The notes: generated from the letters alone by a model not told the origin. A DNA stretch of 64,000 bases from Gambelia wislizenii (GCA_030847615.1 JAUMIR010000003.1:340146256-340210255); one strand, 5' to 3'. Shown: positions 1-11,330, numbered from the stretch's first letter. Numbers and translations are program-made.

Positions 1-1089
1 ATGTGAAGCCATGTTAGTTTCCTCTTCATTTAGTCCACTTTACAGAATTTGAGGAAGCCTTTACCTTTTTCAGACTGTAATTCCCAGAATCCTCAGCCAG
101 CATGGAACTAGGGGATTCCTGGAGTTGTAGACCAAAGAAGTAACTTTTCAGCTCTCTGTCACTTTCCAGCTAATGGTTTCCCATTTCTTTACACAAGACA
201 GGCTGTCATGATGGCCTAGCTTACCACACAGGCATTCTGGGGTTAGCTTTTCCAAATGTTGGAACCTTCCCCTAGAAACGGTTAGGGGAACACTTTCATT
301 TTTTTTAATGCTATAAATCCTTATGTCACCAAATTTAAATTTCAGAGGCCTCTCAGCAAAGGCTTTTATTTATGTGTTTATAGTGATTGATAATGATTTA
401 TTTATTTACTTGTCTTAGAATGATTTGACTCTTAGAATTCTAGTGTTGGAAAAGGCTTCCATAGCCATCTGATCCAAACCCTTGATCAACACAAAATCCA
501 CACTGGAGGAGGCAGCTATACAACATCTTTGACTGGTGGCTACTCAGCATCTGTTTGAACAAGAGCCCTTTACCTCATTAAGATAACAACGACCTCTTAT
601 CATTAAGAAGTTTCTCCTAAGATTTAGCTCATGTCCTCCAGATGTTTTGGTCTGCTCTTAGGCCATTAATGTCAGTTTTGTACAGAATTAAATCTAACAT
701 TTTTTTTAAAGTGATGATCCAATTAATTATTGGAATACTAACAAGGGCAGCCTATGGGTCAAGCAGAAATAGTAACTGTTTCCTTGGTTAGACCATAGGT
801 GGCAGTGTGTACTAGTTTTCAGATTGTCTGTGATTGAAATGTGTGCTTACTATGTTAATCATCACACACATGTGGAAAGTCTGAATTCTAATGCAGCACA
901 TTTTTGATGACACGTAACAGGAGCAAGTCCTCCAAAATTGGAGTAAGGCACCCGTTACTCACCCTGTTGAGTCCACAACCTGCCCTGCTGTCTTTTCCTA
1001 TTCCTTGCTAGCCGCATGGTTTGTTATGTGTGCAAGTACTGTGAGATAAAGGAAAGAGAAAGGAATATACAGTATAGAATAAATGATCT
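1..1089. other. No gene recognised; unassigned AT-rich DNA
   Basis: Short ORFs only and no convincing repeat boundaries. The stretch at about 420-660 (pattern ...GATCCAAACCC..., CCTCATT) resembles an old LINE 3' region but is too decayed to name. Confidence 0.5.
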
Positions 1090-1365
1090 ATATTTATGTG
1101 GTAAACCTATACAATCAGAACAACTTGAAAAGAAACTTAAGCCAATAGATCCACTGTGGTTGCAAATAATCTACTAAAATAATTTAAAATAATGATTTTA
1201 AAGTGTGAATTTTAAATTGTGTGTTGACTGTTTTAAAATGTCTTTGCTTTACTTGTTCTTTTAAATTGATATATGTTTTTAATTGATATGTGCTTTTAAC
1301 CAATATTATGTCTATATGTTAATGTGTTGTTCCCTGCCTTGATCCATAGGGAGAGGTGGGTAAGA

Positions 1366-1396
<31 letters not shown>
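1090..1396 (+). mobile_element. L2-like LINE 3' end with (AAT)n tail
   Basis: The stretch ends in the motif CCCTGCCTTGATCCATAGGG followed by GGTGGGTAAGAAA and nine or so AAT units (about 1368-1394). The same sequence in the opposite orientation occurs at 34400-34640, so it is a dispersed LINE 3' UTR. A short ORF covering the tail is not a gene. Confidence 0.65.
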
Positions 1397-1564
1397 GCAG
1401 CAAATAAATTCCTTTCAGGAAAAACTAAATAGAACAGACAGTCGTCCCCACTGAGAGCTTTAATTCTATTCGAAACATACTCTAATGACAATACAAACAA
1501 AACAAAATGACAAGCTTAAAAACTACATCAAATAATACAAGAGGCAAAGTTAGGTAAATCTAAA

Positions 1565-1975
1565 GGTATGAGACTTGATTGGGAATCAGATTTGGGGATA
1601 AAAATAATTGAGAAACAATGGGATCCAATTTGGAAAACACCACCTTATAAATCAATATCTGCCCAGTTCAGAGAAAATGCATTAAAAATTATTCAAAAAT
1701 GGTATTACTATCCACTTAAACTCCATAGGATTAGTAATGAAGTGTCAAAGTTATGTTGGAGATGATAAAATAGGAGATTGGAATCATATGTGACTAACAC
1801 GTCTAGAAATATGTAATTTTGGGGTGATGGATAAGTTGGGCAGAAAAGTCCATTCTAGTGGGGCAATATTATTAACTTCTACAGTCAAAAGTGAAAACGA
1901 ACACTTGTCAAATAAAGATCTGATAGTGCTTATGTTAAGTGCTGCAAGGTAAGAATAACTAAAGCATGGAAAACA
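1565..1975 (+). pseudogene. L1 LINE ORF2 C-terminal fragment (left part)
   Basis: The translation from 1568 contains the patterns KIIEKQWDPIWKTPPYKSIS and IIQKWYYYP and LCWR, typical of the C-terminal domain of squamate L1 ORF2. The reading is interrupted by stops and by an inserted L2 3' end at 1979-2375, after which L1-like sequence resumes. It is a dead, 5'-truncated copy. Confidence 0.65.
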
Positions 1976-1978
1976 TTA

Positions 1979-2375
1979 TGATGATGATGATGATGATGTT
2001 TATGTTTATGTTTATTTATAGCGCCATAAGCTTTACATAGCGCTTTACAAAAAAGAAAAACAATCCACAATAAACATAAAAACCTGCCTACAGCACAGAA
2101 TCTAAAACCACAAACAAAATTATAAAATTAATAAAATATTACTATAACAAGATTAAAACAATACTATAAAAATGCAAGTTAATACAAATAATATGGACAT
2201 AAAATGAAAATGAAAGTTGGAAGGCTTCCCTAAATAGAATAGTCTTTAATTTAGACTTAAAGTAGTCCAGAGAGGTGGTGGTCTGCAAATTCGTGGGAAG
2301 GAGATTCTCAAATTTAAAAAATATTTTGATACAAAAATGGTTAAATAGGATAGGGTCCATAGCTCTTTCATAAAA
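1979..2375 (-). mobile_element. L2-like LINE 3' end inserted in L1
   Basis: On the minus strand the fragment encodes LDYFKSKLKTILFREAF, the usual last residues of an L2-type reverse-transcriptase ORF. An A/T-rich 3' UTR follows, ending with TATGTAAAGCTTATGGCGC, then ATAAA repeats and a (CAT)n tail (plus strand 1979-1998). It separates two parts of an L1 fragment, so it is the younger insertion. Confidence 0.7.
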
Positions 2376-2535
2376 AAAAAATGACAAAGAGAATAAGACT
2401 GGCAAGAGGGGACATAAAAGAAGATATGTTTGAGACTGCTTGGAAGCCGTTTATTACTTATATTTCTGAAAGCAACAAGGGAACCTCCATTAGATCAAGG
2501 GAGATTTTGGAAAAACAAGTATTGACTGTTATGAT
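2376..2535 (+). pseudogene. L1 LINE ORF2 C-terminal fragment (right part)
   Basis: The reading KEDMFETAWKPFITYIS matches the final residues of L1 ORF2 (a W-K-P-F motif before the end). It continues the fragment at 1565-1975 across the L2 insertion. Confidence 0.55.
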
Positions 2536-2720
2536 TAAACATATACACAACATGTATTTATTTGGAAGACAATGCATATGCGTGGTGATTGACAAGGACA
2601 GTGTGAAGTCGAAGGCTTTCACAGCCGGCATCCATATATTTTCCTTGGTTTTCTTCCGAGCTGTGAGGCCATGTTCTGGAATAGTTTCTTTCTGACGTTT
2701 CGCCTGCATCTGTGGCATCT

Positions 2721-2763
2721 TTCTCTGAAGATGCCAGCCACAGATGCAGGCGAAACATCAGAA
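2721..2763 (+). ncRNA. Hammerhead-ribozyme-like motif, copy 1
   Basis: Ordered parts of a minimal hammerhead are present: stem I TTCT (2721-2724) and AGAA (2760-2763); core CTGAAGA (2725-2731, matching CUGANGA); stem II GCC/GGC around AGCCACAGATGCA; core GAAA (2752-2755); and cleavage triplet ATC (2757-2759, NUH type). Stem III is at most 2 bp with no loop, and here its second pair is lost (C against A). Hammerheads of this short type are known from Penelope-like elements. Activity, perhaps as a dimer, is unproven. Confidence 0.6.
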
Positions 2764-2784
2764 AGAAACTATTTCAGAACACAG

Positions 2785-3113
2785 GAGATTTTCACACGCC
2801 GAAAATATTGCCGCCAGAAACCGGGACAGAAATATTTCTGTCCCGGAAGCAGCGCCGCGGTTCGCACGCTCACCTCCCTCTCCCGTTGTTCCGTCATCCT
2901 CGGTTTGGATTTTTTCCTCTCTCTTCCGGAATAGTTTATTAACGGCAAACTCCCGTTAGTAAAATATTCCAGAAGAGGGAGGGAAAAACCCAAAGCGAGG
3001 ACGACGGAACAACGGGAGAGGGAGGTGAGCGTGCAAACCGCGGCACTGCTTCCGGGACAGAAATATTTCTGTCCCGGTTTCTGGCGGCGATATTTTCAGC
3101 GTGTGAAAATCTC
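2785..3113. mobile_element. GC-rich foldback MITE nested in the Penelope-type element
   Basis: Two arms of about 160 bp are inverted copies (about 92% by eye) and meet near 2950. The ends read GAGATTTTCACACG and its complement, and CACAG is repeated on both sides (2780-2784 and 3114-3118), a probable 5 bp target duplication. Each arm holds its own perfect 26 bp palindrome centred on AAATATTT (near 2833 and 3066). No transposase is encoded, so it is non-autonomous. Confidence 0.75.
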
Positions 3114-3169
3114 CACAGTCTCACAGCCCGGAAAAGAAACAAGAAAAATCTATGACAAGGATAGTGTTT

Positions 3170-4370
3170 ATGTTTGTACAAAAGGGGGAGGGAAGGGGGT
3201 AAGCGGGGACAGAGGGTGGAAGAAGAAAAAAAAAACCTAAAAAATAATATCATACTATCTATATAGGAAGAAGGAATTATTGCATTATATTGTATTTTGT
3301 ATTTTGTGCTAGGATTAAAATAAAATAATAAAATAAAAATAACTGTGAGACAAGTCATTCATGTGTGCTGATCAAACATTCCTGTCCTGGTTTTAAACAA
3401 TGGTCTCAGAATGTCCTAGATACATTCATTTATGGCTTTGCACCTGGTTCTCTGAGCTAAACAATAGTGAGGGGGTAGAGTAAGCATCTAGAAAGCATTC
3501 ATTAAAGTAAAATCAATGTTTTACTTCAGTTATTAGGCACTCTATTTATTTATTTCATTTAAATAAATGTAGACTTTTGTATAAGAAAGATAACTCATTC
3601 TACTTGTGTAATTAACTTGTGCCTAATACCACACCAGCAGTTTATTGTTTAGCCTTATACTGGTGTAGTGTATTAAAATAGACCTTAAAAGTATCAAGAT
3701 GCTGAACACAGAACGGTTTGTTTGTTTTTTGTTTTTTGCTTTACACTAGAAAGTGCTTAGCCTTAGGTTAGCTCCAGATTTTGCTTCTTTGGTGCACAGA
3801 GTTCGCATGTGGCAAACTGGCCACAGCAATTGTAGGTGAACAAGGGAAGTTTGCTGTTTTTTCCCATTTGTATTCATCTGAGTAGCTTCATTTCATTTTC
3901 AATTTGACTGAATTATGTTCATTTGTTTCAGTACTGGTTTCACTGGAAACCCAACCAGTTTTCTGTTGCCTCAAATTCTGGTGTCTTTCTCTTAAATAAA
4001 AGTCAAAAGCATGTGATGATTTCCCTTCCCAAATATTATACATGAGGCAACCAATGTTGGAGGCAGGGGAAATGAAGTGTTAGTGGACAGAGTCCATAGA
4101 TACACCAGGGAATACTGTCCCCCCACCAAGGTCAAAGTAAGATTCTTTTGTACACAAAATGGAAAGGACAACTTTGTTTTTTGGCTCAGGCAACAACATG
4201 TTTTGGGCCAGCCCTTAGCCTCACTCCACTTTTTCACCCATTTGGCCATTTGAGATTTTTCAATAAAATATGTCATCTGAATAAAATAAAATATTAGAAT
4301 TCCTGACCTAATTTTAAGGAGTTTGTTTTCAGTAAGTATCACAGGGTGGGCATTTGTACATGAGACTAAT
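3170..4370. other. No gene recognised; unassigned DNA
   Basis: The stretch has A-rich runs (about 3220-3340), scattered short ORFs and no recognisable coding domain or complete repeat. Confidence 0.5.
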
Positions 4371-4397
4371 GTTTAAAATTGCTTGGACTAAGGCTAT

Positions 4398-4455
4398 TAA
4401 TATTAAAATTAAATATTAAATTTTAATATTTAATATTTAATATTAATATTAAAAA
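4398..4455. repeat. AT-rich hexamer-like repeat (TTAATA/TATTAA)
   Basis: About 58 bases consist of overlapping ATTAAT and TTTAAT units and form a strong local palindrome. Confidence 0.75.
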
Positions 4456-4641
4456 TTGAGTTTTTAGCATCTTGGTTGAGGAAAGTTCTATAACCCTAGC
4501 TTGCTGTGTCCTGAAATCTTCAGCTGCCTTAAAAAAAATTATGTTTGAAAGAAACCAGTAAAACAAGTTCTCTGAGTTTCACACAGCTATTTCGAAATAC
4601 AACAATAATACAAGGAAATACCTACAAATGCAATAATATTA

Positions 4642-4888
4642 GGCCAGTATGACAAATATCCTAAAGGCACCAGATCCTGTCTGATCTTGGAAACTAAGCA
4701 GGGTCAGTCCTGATTAATACTTGGATGGGAGACTGCCAATGAATACTAGGTGCTGTAGGCTATATTTCAGAGGAAGAAACTGGCAAAACCACCTCAGTAT
4801 CCCTTGCCTAAAAAAATCTTATGAAATTCATGGGGTCGCAATAAGTCAACAGGCGACTTGAAGGGACAGACACGCATACACACACACA
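4642..4888 (+). mobile_element. 5S-rRNA-derived SINE (full head plus tail)
   Basis: The head (4642-4763) aligns with vertebrate 5S rRNA: it keeps TGTCTGATCTTGG, AACTAAGCAGGGTC (box A), CTTGGATGGGAGAC (intermediate element) and GGTGCTGTAGGCT (box C). These are the internal TFIIIA/Pol III promoter parts. The body then reads ATTTCAGAGGAAGAAACTGG and ends with GGGGTCGCAATAAGTCAACA, a tail shared with the tRNA-derived SINEs here and resembling RTE/BovB 3' ends, followed by (CA)n. Point differences and small indels show it is an old SINE, not a 5S gene. Confidence 0.85.
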
Positions 4889-5205
4889 TTATTAAAGAAT
4901 AGGCATACAGACCAAGCCAAGGTAATGAGAATACAATGTAAAACTAACACACTAAAATTTGAGAAAAATATGAAGCTAAGAGCAAGCATGAAATAATGTA
5001 ATAGTTAAAATCCAAAACATGCAACAAGGGTTAAAATAGCAAAGATTTAAAAGGCCTAGGAGAACAAAGATATGGGATGAAGGAAGGTGCAATGGAACAA
5101 AAACAATGTTAACATCTGGCAAAAAAATTTTAGGAGCATTCTTTTTTCTTTTTAAAAAAGGATTGAAAAACCAACCAAAACTTGACAATAACAATTCATT
5201 AAATA

Positions 5206-5356
5206 GAATCATAGAATTGTAGAGTTGGAAGAGACCATGAGGGCCAACCAGTCCAACCCCCTGCCACGCAGGAAATCACAATCAAAGCATCCCTGACAGA
5301 TGGCCATCCAGCCTCTGTTTAAAGACCTCCCAGGAAGAAGACCCCACCACACTATA
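5206..5356 (-). mobile_element. CR1 LINE 3' fragment
   Basis: The plus strand starts ATCATAGAATTGTAGAGTTGG and continues CCAGTCCAACCCCCTGCC, the reverse complement of the standard CR1 3' end. It ends inside the 3' coding part. Confidence 0.85.
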
Positions 5357-5960
5357 CAAAGACAATGTGAGGTGTTGGTTGTTTTTAAAAATCAATTTAC
5401 CTAGATTTCTAATAAAAGCCCAGCGGCCTTGGGGAGGCTTGTTGACAAACTTCCTTACAGACTTTGTTTATATTTACCACAGGAGGGTCCATTACAGACT
5501 AGTTTTAAAGGGCAGAAAAGAAAGGCTATACTGTAGTGGCATGATGGAATGGAGACAACCAAGAGATGGACTTAATTCAGCTTCTGGGTGCTGCCATGTA
5601 AAAGACAAGCAATGTTCTTTGAGAATTCACTTATTTGCATTATGACATCTCTCATACATTATGCAGTAGTAATGTTAAGAGAACAAATAAATGTACTGAC
5701 TGCATTATGCCAGCATCTTTGCTGAGTATTTTCAATAACCAGATGATGACCCCAGTGCTGTGGTAGGTGAGGCCTTAATGGCTGCTAGAGTCACCAGGCA
5801 CAAGCTCAGAAAACACTCTTTTTGGAATCCCTGCAGGCGGTTTTAAAATTACATTCCCCTGAAGAATGCCATTAAATGTTATTAGGCCAAAATTCATTGG
5901 GCTATTTGGAAGAATAAAACCATCTTTTTTTGACAACCTGGTACTTTGGACTTTATCAGA
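5357..5960. other. No gene recognised; unassigned DNA
   Basis: Short ORFs without known domains and no clear repeat structure. Confidence 0.45.
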
Positions 5961-5969
5961 TTACCCCCC

Positions 5970-6360
5970 TCCTCCCATTGATGTTCTTTTGCTGGCATAT
6001 TTTGTGCCATTTTTATGCCGGCAAAAGAACCCCCCTCCCTACCAGACCTACCTTGAGCAGCGGCAGTGAGGCAGCCCCAACATAAATGAGCATGAACGAA
6101 GCTCTTTTTACTTCTGGGGTTGAGATCTCACCGATTCTCACAAGAAGATGCAAGCGCAGCAAATTTTAAAAATAAAGCAAAATAAATACATAAAACGTTA
6201 ACATAAGAACAGAAACACACTTTAAAAGTACATAAGGGCAGGGGGGTTCATAAAAAGAACATCCACTACCTGGCTGTCACAGTCTCACCTGGAAGTGTTC
6301 TGTCATTGATGCTGTATTTGTGAGAGAAAAATGGTGTGAAGTTTCAAACGCTAGCAATGC
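5970..6360 (-). mobile_element. Non-autonomous DNA transposon, family shared with 46385-46690
   Basis: The reverse complement of this stretch aligns with 46385-46690: both share GTGAGA-TGTGACA-CCAGGTAG, a T-rich middle with TTTTATGTATT, GCGAGAAT/GTGAGAATC, and an end where TTCTTTTGCCGGCAT folds on itself (5983-6030). No ORF is kept. Limits are approximate. Confidence 0.55.
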
Positions 6361-6369
6361 TGGCAACAA

Positions 6370-7750
6370 AATGCCAGGGGAGATATATTGACAGCTTGGC
6401 CCACCAATAAAAAGGAGCAGCTTTTTGACAAGAGACAATTATGAAAGGATGACATTGTATGGTATGTGTTCCCTTTTGCGATCATTAGGCATTGTTATGA
6501 TGCCATATTTGCCTGGTCTAATAAAATCCTTTTTCTCTTCTTTCCATCCCTTCTATTGGGTGTTACTAGTCCTTGTTGCTTTTTATTTTGAAAAGTGGTA
6601 ATAAGCATCCAGATGGGGTGGTTATCACTAACGTGGTTACCTTTTTTACTTATTTCTCTAAAAAAAAATTGGAATACTATAAACTGCTGGACTATGGTTC
6701 AAAATGCACTCTCCTCAAAGCAAGAGGCAGAAGCATAAATATAGTACAAGCCAACATTTGAAACATGGTATTCTTTCCCCATTATTTTGGGAGGCTACAT
6801 TCTTATAATTAGAAAAGTAACAGAAAAATTAGTTGTACCACATAATGAGTGAAGTTATTCCTCGGTAAATTACAGACTTGACAATATCTTTGTTGTTGGC
6901 AAAATGATTATGAGTAAATAGTTATAAATAAATAGTAGATTGTAACACATAACAAGTTATTTGTAACTAGTTACTTATAAGCTCTGGCCTCTTCTTAGGA
7001 ATGGAGGCAAGAGGTGTATCTCTAAACCAGTGATGGGAGGGAGCCCTCCCTCTGTTTAGGGTATCAGCCAGTACTTCCAAATAGAAAGTTATTTCCAAAT
7101 AGTTTGGGTACATCCAGAGCATTTAGAAAAGTGAAATGTGGCAAGTTGCACTGCTTGCTAGAAGAGGCCCAAAACAGTGGGGCCATTAAGTTTTATGTCA
7201 CCCAGTGTAGTAACTCAGGCTGTCACCCCCCCTCCCATTGACCTCCTCCTGTACCAGACTGTACAGAATCCTTAGGAATCCCAGCAATCTATGCAATCTG
7301 CACATGACCTTGGAGGTCACTGGAAACCTACATGCAGGAGAGGAACAAGAATGAAGGCTCTCCTGGCTGGACACAATGCCACAATTATTTTTTAAAAATA
7401 AAAATCAATAAATTTCTGTACAAAAATTTTATGGACAGTCCTTTTGATAGTATCTCCTGGTGCCATCCGCTCCCTCCTAGTGATGCCACTGGCCCCAAAT
7501 TATGTATTTTTAAATCTGACTGGGAAAATCTGGGGCATATTTACCTCATGACAGAGGGCCACACAGAGAAGCCAAATTTAAAATGGGTCAGAATTGGGCA
7601 GGGGTGGGTGGGATTTCCCAACTAATTAAAAATAATGTTTCCCTCAATGATTTTTTCTTTCAGTCCCCAAATTTCTAGTATTTCAGAGAGTGAGACACTA
7701 AAAATCATTCACACCAAAATATCTTACATTTGTTGTGTTCACATTCCCTT
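6370..7750. other. No gene recognised; unassigned DNA
   Basis: AT-rich sequence with only short ORFs. Two C-rich tracts (7207-7232, and around 7020-7060 GGGAGGGAGCC) carry no clear function. Confidence 0.45.
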
Positions 7751-7752
7751 GG

Positions 7753-7973
7753 TCAGGAGTCCTTGTGGCACAGTGATTAAATGCCAGTACTGCGACCACA
7801 ATGTTGTAAGTTCAATACTACAGGGCTCCAAGGTTCACTTCCATTCTTCTGTAGGTCAGTAAAATGAGTACCCAGCTTGTTGGGCACAATTAGGTAACAT
7901 GCTGTAAACTGCTTAGGGAGTGCTTTGGCACTGATAAACGGTATAGAAATAGAAGTGCTATTGCTATTGCTAC
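7753..7973 (+). mobile_element. tRNA-derived SINE (ATTGCT-tailed family)
   Basis: The head has Pol III box A-like GTGGCACAGTGATTAAATG and box B-like GTAAGTTCAATACTAC, the body has AAAATGAGTACCCAGCTTGT, and the tail is GGCACTGATAAACGGTATAG plus GCTATT repeats. Further copies lie at 9966, 16471, 41018, 50530 and 58222. Confidence 0.88.
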
Positions 7974-7989
7974 TATGCCTCTACTCTTT

Positions 7990-9200
7990 CCTTTGGATGC
8001 CAGAACTGTATTTCTAAATGTTCAACCAAAATTGTAAGTTATTGCAATGCTAGACATTTGGGGACTGAAGGAAAAAAATGCTGGAGGGGAGAGGTATGTG
8101 TAAGAGAAAACTGAGGTATAAATCAAATAGCTAAATATACTGTATATAAATGCTTCTTATTTGAGGGGGACAGTGCTCTTATTTGCCCCCTCCCCCTAGC
8201 TACAGCAGTTCTAGCAGCAGACAAAACCATATCTCTTTGCTTATAGAATACAAGCTTAATGTATGTGTGTGCGCACACACGCACTTGCACTGTAGCCCTC
8301 ATGCAAATCCATTCCCATTTGTAAATCAAAAGTAGAACAGTTGGAAACATTCATTCTGCAGCTTACCACAGGGATCATTTTAATCAGCTTCAAGCCCCTC
8401 CCCCCCAATGCTGCTGAAGCCTTTGCAGGACCTTCCATTGTCCTGCTGTGCCCAAAGCAGGATGAACATCATAGTTCTGATACTGTCACTGTTGGAAGAG
8501 ATTCATGTCTACAGGTAAAAAATATATTTCCAGCAGTGCTTTTTTTGTGCTTTTTAATGATGTTGCAAGAGCATGTTGAAGCTGTAAGGACAAGGCTTTG
8601 GAGAAGCAGCTCAGGGTGTGAAGAAATCTTTAATCTTGTTTTGGGGAACTGTGGGCCATAGGCTTCAAAGCTGTGCTGAGGACAGGTAGTAGAGGTATGG
8701 ATAACAATGCCTTTGCTTTCTGGCCAACCCCTCCTACTTCCCTTCCCCACAAGCCCAAAGTAGCTGCACAAAGGTAGTGTTTATCACCATAGGATGCACC
8801 ATATATCTGTGCAGCCAATAGAGCTGTACCTGAAATCCCTTTTTTAATGAATGGACAGATTTGAACTGATGGAAATGTTGGGCATACTAAATGGCCCATT
8901 AGTTAGGAGAAGGGAATGTGTGCCAGAAAAGTTGGGTGGTATCATTACAGAATATTGAAACAGTGAAAATAATGTCCCTGGTCTGAACCAGAAAAGGAGA
9001 TGGGGAATGGATCATCTCATGACAGCATCTCATGAAGTCTACATGACTCTAAGCTTGTTGTTTTCTCCTCTCTGATTTTAAAAACATATTTGCATGATGA
9101 AGAAACCTATGGTTTTGAAAGCTTCCATAGTGAATGTTGTGCCTTTAGGATGAGAATGATAGAGGTGTTATAGTAAAGTGCATTGTGGAATTCATCAGCA
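7990..9200. other. No gene recognised; unassigned DNA
   Basis: Includes a short alternating purine-pyrimidine tract (8262-8286, TGTGTGTGCGCACACACGC). Overlapping ORFs at 8341-8899 on both strands have no known domain. Confidence 0.45.
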
Positions 9201-9207
9201 TGGCAAC

Positions 9208-9436
9208 AGAGAGAGCCAGCATGGTGTAGTGGTTTGAGTGTTGAGCTAGGACTCCAGAAGACCAGGGCTTGAATCCCTGCTCAGACATGGGAACCCCCCA
9301 GGTGACCTTGGGCAAGTCATACTCTCTCAGCCTTAGAGGAAGAAAATGGAAAACCTCCTCTGAATAAATCTTACCAAAAATACATACCCATAAGTTGGAT
9401 TGGACTTGAAGGTGTAGAACAACAAGAACATGGCAA
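9208..9436 (+). mobile_element. tRNA-derived SINE with BovB-like tail
   Basis: The head is GCATGGTGTAGTGGTTTGAG with box B-like GGGCTTGAATCCC, then GGTGACCTTGGGCAAGTCA, and the tail is CATAAGTTGGATTGGACTTG followed by AACAACAA. A sister copy follows within 100 bp. Confidence 0.85.
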
Positions 9437-9529
9437 CTCCTGTGTTCATATAACAAAGCAAGGGATATTGTTATTAGCTCTGGTGGTGAATCAGTCTGAG
9501 TCCTATAATAAAGGAGACATAGATGCAGT

Positions 9530-9761
9530 GGGAAGTGTGGTAAGGTGGTCTTAGTGTTGGACTAGGACTCCATAAGACCAGGTTTTGAATCCTCATTCAG
9601 CCATGGAAAACTCACTGGGTGATCTTGAACTGGTTACATCCACTCACCATATGAAGAAGACAGTGGCAAACATCTTCTGAATACATTTTGCCAAGAAAAC
9701 CCTAGGATAGGGTTAGTGTAAGTCTGAGTCAGCTTGAAGGCACATAAACAACAACAGCAAC
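9530..9761 (+). mobile_element. tRNA-derived SINE with BovB-like tail, second copy
   Basis: Same family and orientation as 9208-9436. It keeps GTTTTGAATCCTCATTCAGCC and the tail CAGCTTGAAGGCACATAAAC plus ACAACAG units. It is older, with more differences. Confidence 0.8.
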
Positions 9762-9965
9762 CTATGGTGGTGGCTGGTGGATTCCATGTCAGTGTGGTTG
9801 TGAGTCAGCTATGGGTTTTAGACCAGACTTTCAGGGAGCTTGCCATGATGCCAAATCCTATCCCCTGCGCAGGTTCAGTACCTTGGATAGCATCTTCAAA
9901 TTTCAGGCTAAATCCTGCAGCAGGTTCTCAGGACTGCATATGCCGTAATTCACTGGGAGAAGAGA

Positions 9966-10140
9966 GAATAGCAATAGCAATAGCACTTCTATTTCTATAC
10001 TGCTTATCAGTACCAAAGCACTCCCTAAGTGGTTTACAATATGTTAGCTAATTGCCCCCAACCATGGAGCCCTCTAGGATGGAACTTGCAATGGTGTGGC
10101 TGCAGTATTAGAATTTAACTACTGTGCCACCAGGGCCCCT
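9966..10140 (-). mobile_element. tRNA-derived SINE (ATTGCT-tailed), internally shortened
   Basis: The plus strand starts with AGCAATAGCAATAGC and ends CTGTGCCACCAGGGCCCCT. Part of the middle (the CTCAGCCTTCC region) is missing. Confidence 0.85.
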
Positions 10141-10221
10141 CATGGGTAATTAGAGAAGCCCTATGGATAATTAGAAGTCCAGAGGTCAAGAAGCCAAGGA
10201 ATTGGTCAGTGGCCAAGACAA

Positions 10222-10736
10222 CCAAGATAAGCAGAGGGCACCACAATTCAAAAAGGATATTGACAAATTGGAGCATGTCCAGAGAAGGGCAACTAAAATG
10301 GTGAAAGGTCTGGAAACCATGCCTTATGAGGAGAGACTTAGGGAGCTGGGTATGTTTAGCCTGGAAAAAAGATGGTTAAGAGGTGATATAATAGCCCTGT
10401 TTAAGTATTTGAAGGGATGTCACGCTGAGGATGGAACAGGCTTGTTTTCTGCTGCTCCAGAGACTGGAACACGGAGCAATGGATGCAAGCTCCAGGAACA
10501 GAGATTCCACCTCAACATTAGGAGGAACTTTTTGACAGTAAGAGCTGTTCGGCAGTGGAACACACTCCCTCGGAGTGTGGTGGGGTCTCCTTCCTTGGAG
10601 GTCTTTAAACAGAGGCTGAATTGCCATCTGTCGGGGATGCTTTGATCGAGATTTCCTGCGTGGCAGGGGGTTGGACTGGATGGCCCTCGTGGTCCCTTCC
10701 AACTCTACAATTCTATGCTTCTATGATTCTATGTGT
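10222..10736 (+). pseudogene. CR1 LINE, ORF2 C-terminal end and 3' tail
   Basis: The open frame at 10202-10645 reads [59 protein letters not shown] and SPSLEVFKQRLNCHL, the standard C-terminus of CR1 reverse transcriptase, with no stop inside. The 3' UTR follows and ends in the CR1 terminal repeat (TTCTATGCTTCTATGATTCT). The copy is 5'-truncated and lacks the reverse transcriptase core, so it is inactive although young. Confidence 0.92.
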
Positions 10737-11137
10737 AAAAGCATAGTCAGGATCCAGTTCCAAGTGTCCAGAAAGCAGGGCCAGGTCTCCGAGCTGGCTT
10801 GGGTGTCTTGCCCAAGGAGTGGGTGATAGAAGTTGCTTTCAGTGGCTGATGAGTATGACTGAACCCTCTGTAGGCTTTTTTGAACACCATTATATATGTC
10901 TTGAATGTTCATAGTGAAAGTTGAAAAGGTATTTCACTTTATTTCACAATTAAACAGAATCAGCGTGTATTTGATAATAATCAGCCTACCTAGATAAGGT
11001 AGGCAACAAACACTCATCACTGTTTTAATTAAAAGATGGATGACAGAGGCAGTGATTCATAAAGTAAGGTGAAACGAAGTATAACAACTTATTGGAGACA
11101 CACTTAGACCTATACTGACTCAATTTAAAAATAAAAA

Positions 11138-11330
11138 GTGAAATTAGAATCAGAGAAACATAGATCCATAAAGGCCTTCAAGTCCAACTCTCTACCCTGC
11201 AGCATTACACAGCCAATTCAATTCTACGAGATGACCCTCCAACCTATGTTTAAAGACATCCAGAGGCAGAGAGTCCACTACCTTCCAAGGCAGTCTGTTC
11301 TACAATCAAACAGCTCTGATTAAGTAAATA
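11138..11330 (-). mobile_element. CR1/L3-like LINE 3' fragment
   Basis: The plus strand reads TCAAGTCCAACTCTCTACCC and ATGTTTAAAGACATCCAGAG, a diverged counterpart of the CR1 3' end at 5206. Confidence 0.65.

Larger units (their letters stand above)
2590..3166. mobile_element. Penelope-type palindromic retroelement, copy 1, with a nested MITE
   Basis: The element starts GAAGTCGAAGGCTTTCAC and has arms around GTTCTGGAATAGTTTCTTTC that recur inverted. It is flanked by a 14 bp direct repeat (2590-2603 and 3153-3166, one mismatch), which fits target-primed retroposition better than cut-and-paste. It carries a hammerhead-like motif (2721-2763) and is interrupted by a 329 bp foldback element at 2785-3113. 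A related copy lies at 14405-15074. The Penelope assignment rests on the ribozyme motif and the long target duplication and is an inference. Confidence 0.6.

Noticed and set aside
2695..2723. A further hammerhead motif on the minus strand of copy 1
   Set aside because: GAAAC and GTC are present, but the CUGANGA box is replaced by a GAAAGA-like stretch because the two arms run into each other, so the core is not formed.
2142..3358. Several small ORFs with similar peptides on both strands
   Set aside because: They repeat because the DNA is an inverted repeat; the peptides are mirror readings of a foldback element.
4642..4763. 5S ribosomal RNA gene
   Set aside because: The 5S-like part has many changes and is continuous with a SINE body and tail; further copies in the window are truncated in the way SINEs are.
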